From the NCBI GenBank assembly GCA_002348825.1, contig DEBN01000005.1, positions 1,090 to 7,009 of the forward strand: DNA of 5,920 bases. Reading direction: 5' to 3'. A program made the translations under genes and the position numbers. Source of the stretch: Gammaproteobacteria bacterium UBA2955 (GTDB taxonomy: Bacteria; Pseudomonadota; Gammaproteobacteria; Pseudomonadales; Azotimanducaceae). This document shows positions 1 through 4,796 of this stretch, in pieces. The notes under the pieces were generated by a model. That model was not told the DNA's origin and searched no databases. It worked only from the letters and a program-made list of their open reading frames with translations. Positions within the stretch are counted from its first letter, which is position 1. Each line of letters begins with the position of its first letter.

Positions 1-86
1 ACGTCAAAACCGGCCCTAGTGATCGTAAAACTCAAAAGTTCACGAATATCCGGTTCGTCTTCTACGACTAGAATGTGTGGCGCCAT
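1..86 (-). CDS. phoB: Phosphate regulon response regulator PhoB, N-terminal fragment (runs off left edge)
   Basis: The first 28 codons read MAPHILVVEDEPDIRELLSF and then TITRAGFD. This is the opening beta-strand, acidic pocket (E9, D10) and first helix of a receiver domain, and it closely resembles the start of PhoB (VVEDE followed by IRE and a GF turn). The phosphoacceptor Asp and the DNA-binding winged helix would lie beyond the window, so the family call rests on this short stretch plus the neighbouring phoR, pit and Pho boxes. PhoB-type proteins are cytoplasmic transcription factors that, once phosphorylated by PhoR, bind Pho boxes. The ATG at 86-84 fits the family start exactly; the ribosome binding site in front is weak (GGAAACGAG). 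No Pho box is evident directly upstream, and the nearest minus-strand gene (699-821) is about 610 bp away. Another OmpR/PhoB-family regulator is the alternative. Confidence 0.8.
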   Translation of the reverse strand, partial: MAPHILVVEDEPDIRELLSFTITRAGFD

Positions 87-698
87 GTATAACTCGTTTC
101 CGTGTGGGAGGAGAACTATCCGAAACCAGCGAAAATGATAGTTTCGCTGCGGATGAAATAGCAAGGTTTGGTGAGACTTAAAGCATAAAAACTGACTTTT
201 CTTTCTGAACCAAGAGAAGCGCGCTCATTGAGCCGGCGGTGGGTGGTGGTTCATGCGAGTGCCCTTTGGATAGAGCCGCCGTCGTCCTGCTCGTCGTACT
301 GGTATATCCGCTGAGGCCTCGCAACAGGCCCGGGTATGAGTGCTAAGAAAGCTAAGGCCTAAGGACGACTTGCCTATATAACAGTCCTAAATTAAATCTT
401 TACTGACGATTGGCAAATCGAGTGATCCAAGCAACTTCGGGCACACCGTCTCACGCATCAGAGGCAACAGGCTCTTGAAAGGCATTTATTGGTTTGCTGT
501 CTTAGGTTTGAGCGCGGTGATTGGTAACGAAAATGCCACGAATCTTTAATCTAGTCGTAACAATCAAATAGCACTATAAGTCCCGAGAAGAGCTAGCCCG
601 AGTTCGGGTGTCTTTTGCGGGTAGGCTGTTTTGTCCGACGAAGCGTTTGTTTTGCCGTTTTTACGTCAGGCGATATGGCTAAGTAGGCGAAGCTTCGA
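87..698. other. 612-bp stretch without a convincing gene, upstream of phoB
   Basis: No reading frame here combines reasonable length, a ribosome binding site and protein-like composition. The longest minus-strand candidate from an ATG, near 484, is 32 codons and lacks a Shine-Dalgarno. Visible structure: a perfect 8-bp hairpin at 127-149, a short palindrome GCTCATTGAGC at 223-233, a palindrome CGAAGCTTCG at 688-697 just after the small ORF, and CCCGAGTTCGGG at 597-608. No clear rho-independent terminator (stem plus T-run) and no Pho box were found. The stretch must contain the phoB promoter, or be a long phoB leader transcribed from the small-ORF promoter, or encode an untranslated RNA. The sequence alone does not decide between these. 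Confidence 0.6.
127..149. repeat. Perfect 8-bp inverted repeat in the phoB upstream region
   Basis: CAGCGAAA (127-134), a 7-nt loop, then TTTCGCTG (142-149). On the minus strand it lies 41-63 nt in front of the phoB ATG, so it would be in the 5' leader or promoter of phoB. Neither strand has a T-run after it, so it is not a standard terminator. It could be an operator or a leader RNA hairpin; function unknown. Confidence 0.5.
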
Positions 699-821
699 TT
701 ATGCGACTGAAAAAACGACAAGCAGAGCGTAAAAGAGAGTGGCGACGGTCGCGACGATGCCCTGTGTTTTGACCTGGCTTTCGGTAGCAACGATTTTTAG
801 AGAAGTAAGCTGTTGATACAT
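699..821 (-). CDS. Small (40-aa) single-pass membrane protein, undescribed, predicted Pho-regulated
   Basis: A 40-codon ORF: ATG at 821-819, TAA at 701-699. Residues 1-20 are polar with K9, E14 and K18 (start MYQQLTSLKIVATESQ). Residues 21-40 form one uninterrupted hydrophobic segment, from GIVATVATLF to the C-terminal VFSVA, so this would be a tail-anchored, N-in inner-membrane peptide. Support for expression: a perfect AGGAGG at 835-830 with an ideal 8-nt spacer, and a strong Pho box (870-887) in the same orientation ending 48 nt upstream of the ATG, which predicts a short leader. No other gene uses that promoter on this strand before phoB. I do not recognise the family. By context it may act with the divergent phosphate transporter or the phosphate sensor, but that is inference. 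The main doubt is its short length; conservation in relatives would settle it. Confidence 0.66.
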   Translation of the reverse strand: MYQQLTSLKIVATESQVKTQGIVATVATLFYALLVVFSVA

Positions 822-829
822 GATTTTTG

Positions 830-835
830 CCTCCT
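830..835 (-). promoter_or_regulatory. Consensus ribosome binding site for the 40-aa ORF
   Basis: On the minus strand this is AGGAGG, a full match to the anti-Shine-Dalgarno, 8 nt before the ATG at 821. It is the strongest ribosome binding site I noticed in the window and the main reason to accept such a short ORF. Nothing on the plus strand needs this motif. Confidence 0.75.
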
Positions 836-869
836 AAACCAAACGACGCGAGTTACAAACTCGGCTTAT

Positions 870-887
870 GTGACAGTTTGATGACAA
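870..887 (-). promoter_or_regulatory. Pho box pointing at the small ORF (minus strand)
   Basis: Read on the minus strand: TTGTCAT-CAAA-CTGTCAC. This matches the PhoB site architecture of two CTGTCAT-like 7-bp direct repeats with a 4-bp AT-rich spacer (11-bp period), 6/7 in each half. In known pho promoters the box replaces the -35 and the -10 starts about 10 bp downstream; here that position holds TTTGTA (859-854), a weak -10. Transcription would begin near 847, giving a leader of about 25 nt that includes the AGGAGG. phoB lies further along the same strand and could be reached by read-through. Confidence 0.78.
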
Positions 888-888
888 T

Positions 889-906
889 ACTACAAACAGA
901 TGACAT
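889..906 (-). promoter_or_regulatory. Weaker additional PhoB half-sites between the divergent boxes
   Basis: Minus strand reads ATGTCAT-CTGT-TTGTAGT. The first half is a good PhoB half-site (6/7), the second is degenerate. It lies upstream of the minus-strand box and behind the plus-strand box, and may extend a PhoB-binding region, as with the multiple units known at pst-type promoters. Its spacing to the main box is not a multiple of 11 bp, so it may not join the same array. Confidence 0.4.
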
Positions 907-916
907 TTCAAGTGTT

Positions 917-934
917 TTGTCACAAAAGTGTCAT
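917..934 (+). promoter_or_regulatory. Pho box pointing at the pit gene (plus strand)
   Basis: TTGTCAC-AAAA-GTGTCAT: two PhoB-type 7-bp direct repeats with an all-A 4-bp spacer. A degenerate upstream repeat (TTTCAAG, 906-912) keeps the 11-bp period. Exactly 10 bp after the box is TATCCG (945-950), a fair -10 in the position expected for class II PhoB activation. Transcription would start near 957, leaving a leader of about 115 nt before the pit ATG at 1074. Orientation and spacing suggest activation of pit under phosphate limitation, which is not the usual behaviour of low-affinity Pit in E. coli. Confidence 0.78.
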
Positions 935-1073
935 ATTTTCACTTTATCCGAGTTACCCGGCCGAATTATCAAGGAGCTCTTGCTACCTGACCTGGCGGGC
1001 TTTGCTTTAACTGTGGAGCGGAGAAAGTGAATTATTCTCTTTGCGGCATCTTTATCAGAGGACGGAGTAGAAA

Positions 1074-2324
1074 ATGGAACTAACCACGATTTTGCTGATC
1101 TTAGCGATCGGTTTTGGGCTTTATATGGCCTGGGGTATAGGTGCTAATGATGTTGCAAACGCCATGGCAACGTCCGTTGGATCACGGGCGATTACAATCA
1201 AGCAAGCAATAATTATCGCGGCTATATTTGAGTTTCTAGGCGCATTTCTCGCCGGAGGTGAGGTCACATCGACGATTCGTAAGGGCATCATTGACTCTAA
1301 TGCCATTACAGATGCCAATATACTTTTGTACGGCATGCTTGCGGCTTTACTGTCCGCGGCGTTGTGGCTGACAGTAGCGTCTCGTTTTGGTTGGCCGGTA
1401 TCTACAACGCACTCGATAGTTGGCGCGATCGTCGGATTTGCGCTGGTTGCCGTCGGTACAGATGCCGTGGCTTGGCCGAAGATGGCCCTTATTGCCTCGA
1501 GTTGGGTCACTTCGCCTTTGCTTGCTGGAGTAACTGCGTTTCTTCTAATTATGTCTGTCCAGAAGCTGATTTTCGAATCTGACGATCCGGAGGCGCAAAC
1601 CAGAAAAATAGTCCCGTTTTACATTTTCCTGACCGCTACGGTCATTGGATTGGTGACGTTTTTGAAAGGTCTAAAACACGTGGGTCTTGATATCCCTGGC
1701 GGCTTAGCCGTGGCCTTATCTCTTGGTTTTGGTGTGCTCGTTGCGACGGCAGGGGCATTAATGATTCGGCGTATTCCCAGTTCCAGCGGGGACTCCTCTA
1801 GCCAAACAATCGAGGACAACATCGAAAAGATATTTGCTCTACTTATGATCGTCACAGCAAGCGCGATGGCGTTTTCTCACGGATCTAACGACGTGGCGAA
1901 CGCGATTGGTCCAGTGGCTGCCGTCCTGTCTATTATTAATAGCGGCGAAATACAGCAGTCATCGCCGGTTCCCGTTTATGTTTTGTTTGTTGGTGCGGTG
2001 GGTATTGTCATCGGGCTGGCTACTTTTGGAGTTCGCGTCATCAAGACTGTAGGAGAAAAGATCACTGAACTCAGGCCTAGCCGAGGGTTCGCTGCGGAAC
2101 TTGCAGCTGCGTCGACGGTAGTATTAGCCAGCTATACAGGCGTTCCTATTTCGACCACGCATACTCTTGTTGGTGCGGTTCTGGGGGTCGGATTGGCAAG
2201 AGGCCTGGCAGCTCTTGATTGGGGAGTTATAAGAAACATTGTTGTGTCGTGGTTAGTTACGCTTCCTGTCGCCGCGGCGCTGTCGTCAACGATTTACCTT
2301 GTTCTCCGGTACGCTTTTTCTTGA
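1074..2324 (+). CDS. pit: PiT-family inorganic phosphate transporter
   Basis: 416-aa inner-membrane secondary transporter of the PiT/PHO-4 family (inorganic phosphate symport with cations; metal-phosphate in Pit proteins). The family's internal duplication is plain: GANDVANAMATSVGSRA at residues 23-39 and GSNDVANAIGPVAA at 270-283, with paired WPVSTTHSIVG (107-117) and VPISTTHTLVG (357-367). Hydrophobic helices fill the rest, apart from a hydrophilic central loop (about 165-180) and a Ser-rich, acidic linker (about 232-252). Length fits the shorter bacterial PiT class (E. coli PitA is about 500 aa). The ATG has GGAG at 1064-1067, 6 nt upstream. A Pho box lies 139 nt upstream, and the gene is divergent from the 40-aa membrane protein and convergent with phoR. 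No DUF47/PhoU-like partner, often found beside such transporters, is present. Specificity for phosphate over sulfate (CysP-like relatives) is supported by the Pho context. Confidence 0.93.
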   Translation: MELTTILLILAIGFGLYMAWGIGANDVANAMATSVGSRAITIKQAIIIAAIFEFLGAFLAGGEVTSTIRKGIIDSNAITDANILLYGMLAALLSAALWLTVASRFGWPVSTTHSIVGAIVGFALVAVGTDAVAWPKMALIASSWVTSPLLAGVTAFLLIMSVQKLIFESDDPEAQTRKIVPFYIFLTATVIGLVTFLKGLKHVGLDIPGGLAVALSLGFGVLVATAGALMIRRIPSSSGDSSSQTIEDNIEKIFALLMIVTASAMAFSHGSNDVANAIGPVAAVLSIINSGEIQQSSPVPVYVLFVGAVGIVIGLATFGVRVIKTVGEKITELRPSRGFAAELAAASTVVLASYTGVPISTTHTLVGAVLGVGLARGLAALDWGVIRNIVVSWLVTLPVAAALSSTIYLVLRYAFS

Positions 2325-2333
2325 GTTGAGATC

Positions 2334-3386
2334 TTAGGTCGTGACGTCGAAATCGCAATAAAAGAGACTGCCCATATTCAGCTTGCTCTCGACTTTTAGC
2401 TCTGAGTTGTGTCGCCTAAGCACGTGCTTGACGATCGCTAGACCGAGGCCGGTGCCACCCCTCGTTCGGGAATCTTTCATATCAACTCGGTAAAAGCGTT
2501 CCGTTATTCGATCAAGATGCTCTTTGGCTATTCCTAGGCCCTCGTCCTTCACGGTTAATCTTGCTTTGCCGTGCTGCGTTTGGCTCCATGACACAGTAAT
2601 TTGGGCACCGTCAGGGCTGTAACGAATGGCGTTACTGATTAAATTGATGCAGACCGAGGTAAGTTCAGAAGCGATGCCTTTGATTTTTGCGTCAGTTTCT
2701 TTATTTATTACTAACGAGTCTTGTTTTTTAAGTAATCCTTGAACCTCGTTTGATGCATCAACCATTAGCCCCGCCATATTAATTTCATCCATTTCAGGTG
2801 GTACCGGGTTGGACTCAAGTTGAGTTAACAAAAGCAAATCTTGAACTAAAGATTCCATCCGAGCGACGGGCGCCGTCAACTTGTCGATAAGAGCTAGTCG
2901 AAGATCGATAGGGCTAGAGGGGTCGTTGATTGTTTCAAGATAGCCCTTTACGACAGTAAGCGGAGTCCTCAGTTCATGCGAGACATTCGCGACAAAGCTC
3001 TGTCTCATTGTCAGCAATCTATTCTGAGTGGTGATATCTCGGACGATTAACACCTTTGAATCGTTGTCTACCTCAAAAACTCTAAGTTCCAAGGTGGAGT
3101 CTTTCTGAACCGGCGATGTGAATTCCAATGGGTCAGATTGAGATTTCGAGCGCAAATAACCGTTTAAAGCATCGCTCTTAACGCAGTCGTCTAGTGTTCT
3201 GCCAATTGCCTGCTCGGGTAGGCCAAGTAACGACCAACCCGATTCGTTGACGGCTTCTATTACAAGCCCTTTGTCAACGATAATGACGCCATCGGGAATC
3301 ACTTCTGCGAAAAGCTCAAGTTCCTTTAACCTGGAGCTCGGATTACGCGTGGTTAGATGTTTCTTAAAATGTGCGTCTTGTTCCAT
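2334..3386 (-). CDS. phoR: Phosphate regulon sensor histidine kinase PhoR, lacking the N-terminal membrane anchor
   Basis: 350 aa. Residues about 20-118 form a PAS domain (FAEVIPDGVIIVD through VLIVRDIT). The DHp helix carries FVANVSHELRTPLTVVKGYL with phosphoacceptor H137. The catalytic domain has the N box NLISNAIRYSP (N248/N252), G1 DEGLGI (281-286), F box ERFYR (296-300) and G2 GGTGLGL (310-316). The H-box region and PAS-DHp order match PhoR, the kinase/phosphatase of PhoB. E. coli PhoR has its His at about residue 213 after two membrane helices; here the protein starts just before the PAS and has no hydrophobic segment. An in-frame TAG lies two codons before the ATG, so no longer version exists in this frame. 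The start has only a weak ribosome binding site. The gene follows the porin gene by 50 nt, likely co-transcribed from the Pho box at 4709-4726, and converges on pit with a 9-nt gap. A generic PAS kinase is possible but less likely. Confidence 0.88.
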   Translation of the reverse strand: MEQDAHFKKHLTTRNPSSRLKELELFAEVIPDGVIIVDKGLVIEAVNESGWSLLGLPEQAIGRTLDDCVKSDALNGYLRSKSQSDPLEFTSPVQKDSTLELRVFEVDNDSKVLIVRDITTQNRLLTMRQSFVANVSHELRTPLTVVKGYLETINDPSSPIDLRLALIDKLTAPVARMESLVQDLLLLTQLESNPVPPEMDEINMAGLMVDASNEVQGLLKKQDSLVINKETDAKIKGIASELTSVCINLISNAIRYSPDGAQITVSWSQTQHGKARLTVKDEGLGIAKEHLDRITERFYRVDMKDSRTRGGTGLGLAIVKHVLRRHNSELKVESKLNMGSLFYCDFDVTT

Positions 3387-3436
3387 AAGCTAGCGCAGCC
3401 AGCAACCTTGCAAGTGGTGGAGTCGACGAGAGTCGC

Positions 3437-4657
3437 TCAATATTTATAGCTGATATCCAGCATCAGGCGGTTGTAGCTATCCTCTGCATTCGATTCTAGC
3501 CCGGTCTGATTAATAAATAACGTGCCTTGAAGCTTAACTTTTTTGCTCAAAGGGTAGCCGGCCTGAAAAATGTGTCCCGAGCCGTCTGTGCCACCACCAA
3601 TGAAGTCAGAGTCGCTTAAGCCGCCGAACACCGCGTCCGCTTCAAGCCTCTGATAGCTCCAGCCTAGATCCAGTCGAGAAGACTTCAACTTAGCACCCAG
3701 CACATAGCCTGAATCTGCGTCATTCGCACCTAGATTGCTAACATGGCTTGCGAAGAGCAGTGCATTGCCACTGATCAATCCATCCATCGGTCGAGCGTAT
3801 TCAGCAAATATTTCAGCGCTGTTAAAGTCGCTTAAGAGTTCATTGTCTGCAGTTACGCGATTTCCGGCTGGTTCGCTAAACAGCGGTGTTGGGGCAGTGA
3901 TCGTATAGTAGCCTAGACCGAAGCGGAGAGATTGATCTAAGCCGATCGCTCGCTGGGAGCCAAGCTGAGCCGCGTAAAGAATTGAATCTTCTGTGGAGGA
4001 GGATTCCCGCAACCAAGAACCCATCGCATTAAAAAACATGTTCTCGTGCTTGTAAGAAAAACCTAGTCCTTCGGGCCTCAGGTCGCCGTCCCAGACAAGA
4101 CCACTTCCGCCGACTCTCATTAGGGGGTTTGAAAATTTACCCGCCCGGACGCTTAGCCCATTAAAAGGGGTCTGCCACTGAGCATAGGCTAGGTCTAGAA
4201 CTACATTTTTGGATGAATTGCCGTTTCCGAGGGTTTGATTTGTGGAAATTGGATCGCTGCTGCCAGATGCGAGCCCAAAAGTAACGGCTATCGTGTCATC
4301 AATAGGCTTAGTCGTTGCAAATCGGGCACGAATTCGATGTCTGTGACGCGTAGGTTTGTTTTCTATGGAAAAAGCTTCATGACGGTATCTTAAGTCAGCT
4401 TTGTATTTAGTCGGATCCGACTTCACGATAGGCTTTGACGACGGCGCAGCAGCTTCTGCGGCTGTCTCTAGCATTTCTAATCGCAGTTGGAGTAACTCTA
4501 ACTGCTCTTTTATTTCGCTAATCGTGGAGGTTGTTGTTGCTGCAATAGTTTCTGACACATAAGGGTTTTCATCAGTGGCTAGCGTCGTCGACCACGGCAT
4601 CGCTAACGTAGATAGAATGAAGAACCCTTTGATTGAAGGAAGATAAACAATGCGCAT
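3437..4657 (-). CDS. Putative outer-membrane porin (Porin_5-like), likely phosphate-starvation induced
   Basis: 406 aa from the ATG at 4657. An in-frame GTG at 4669 would add MPKK; I prefer the ATG because GGGGTG sits 9 nt upstream and the signal peptide then starts cleanly. Order: signal peptide (MRIVYLP, hydrophobic core GFFILSTLAM, likely cleavage after TTLA at about residue 27), short coiled coil (about 46-68, SEIKEQLELLQLRLEMLE), Ala/Ser/Pro linker, then a beta-barrel with alternating strands starting at LRYRHEAF and an Arg-rich RHRHRIRARF. WDGDLRPEGLG and a C-terminal Tyr (YKY) fit the putative-porin family (PF16930 type, by recollection). The N-terminal coiled coil before a barrel recalls phosphate/polyphosphate porins OprP/OprO, but I see no clear homology to them. 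The Pho box upstream and phoR 50 nt downstream suggest entry of phosphate or phosphate esters through the outer membrane. The substrate is inferred only from context. Confidence 0.82.
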   Translation of the reverse strand: MRIVYLPSIKGFFILSTLAMPWSTTLATDENPYVSETIAATTTSTISEIKEQLELLQLRLEMLETAAEAAAPSSKPIVKSDPTKYKADLRYRHEAFSIENKPTRHRHRIRARFATTKPIDDTIAVTFGLASGSSDPISTNQTLGNGNSSKNVVLDLAYAQWQTPFNGLSVRAGKFSNPLMRVGGSGLVWDGDLRPEGLGFSYKHENMFFNAMGSWLRESSSTEDSILYAAQLGSQRAIGLDQSLRFGLGYYTITAPTPLFSEPAGNRVTADNELLSDFNSAEIFAEYARPMDGLISGNALLFASHVSNLGANDADSGYVLGAKLKSSRLDLGWSYQRLEADAVFGGLSDSDFIGGGTDGSGHIFQAGYPLSKKVKLQGTLFINQTGLESNAEDSYNRLMLDISYKY

Positions 4658-4671
4658 CTTTTTCGGCACCC

Positions 4672-4698
4672 CAAAGTTTCAGATTCTTTGAAACTTTG
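4672..4698. repeat. Perfect 9-bp inverted repeat at the porin promoter/leader
   Basis: CAAAGTTTC (4672-4680), 9-nt spacer, GAAACTTTG (4690-4698). On the minus strand its first arm coincides with the predicted -10 (CAAAGT, 4698-4693) of the porin promoter, and its second arm ends at the GGGGTG ribosome binding site. It could be an operator for a second regulator or, if transcribed, a 5' leader hairpin. There is no T-run after it on the minus strand. Confidence 0.55.
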
Positions 4699-4708
4699 AC
4701 TGCTTTGT

Positions 4709-4726
4709 ATGACACCGTTATGACGA
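4709..4726 (-). promoter_or_regulatory. Pho box in front of the porin-phoR unit
   Basis: Minus strand: TCGTCAT-AACG-GTGTCAT, two PhoB-type 7-bp repeats with a 4-bp spacer (5/7 and 6/7 to CTGTCAT). Ten bp downstream is CAAAGT (4698-4693), a weak -10 (3/6) at the spacing expected for PhoB-activated promoters. Transcription would start near 4686, about 30 nt before the porin ATG. It makes the porin gene, and probably phoR behind it, PhoB targets independent of the SDR operon. Confidence 0.68.
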
Positions 4727-4744
4727 ATCTCGAGGATCGCCAAG

Positions 4745-4780
4745 AAAATCCCCGATCCGCACAGCGAAGGGTTGCGGATC
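4745..4780 (-). terminator. Probable terminator of the SDR operon
   Basis: A perfect 8-bp stem, GATCCGCA (4780-4773 on the minus strand) and TGCGGATC (4761-4754), with an 11-nt loop, starts 16 nt after the SDR stop. It is followed by GGGGA and then TTTTCTT (4748-4742). The stem is strong, but the T-tract is offset by five bases, so efficiency is uncertain. It separates the SDR operon from the Pho-box promoter of the porin. Confidence 0.5.
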
Positions 4781-4796
4781 TTACTTGGTTGGCGCG

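Noticed and set aside
200..255. Two tiny overlapping minus-strand frames (9 and 16 codons, the first His/Pro-rich) resembling leader peptides
   Set aside because: Only a weak AAAGGG in front of the first, no attenuator structure after them, and frames this short occur often by chance.
230..300. GC-rich GCCGGCGG ... GCCGCC stretch with a GGTTCATGCGAG segment resembling a tRNA T-arm
   Set aside because: No cloverleaf can be drawn: no matching acceptor stem, D-arm or anticodon arm at correct spacing, and no CCA end.
484..510. CTGTCTT as a possible further Pho half-site in the phoB upstream region
   Set aside because: The partner repeat 11 bp on (TTGAGCG) does not match, and orientation is away from phoB.
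593..790. 65-codon minus-strand frame
   Set aside because: It overlaps the 40-aa ORF out of frame, is rich in Arg/Ser/Lys/Pro without domain character, and lacks a Shine-Dalgarno. The overlapping 699-821 frame has the far better start.
827..1030. 67-codon plus-strand frame starting with TTG in front of pit
   Set aside because: It runs through the Pho boxes and the predicted pit start of transcription, has no proper ribosome binding site, and its product has no recognisable domain. The DNA is better explained as promoter and leader.
1121..1510. 129-codon minus-strand frame inside pit
   Set aside because: Antisense shadow of a strongly supported transporter gene, with no homology I recognise.
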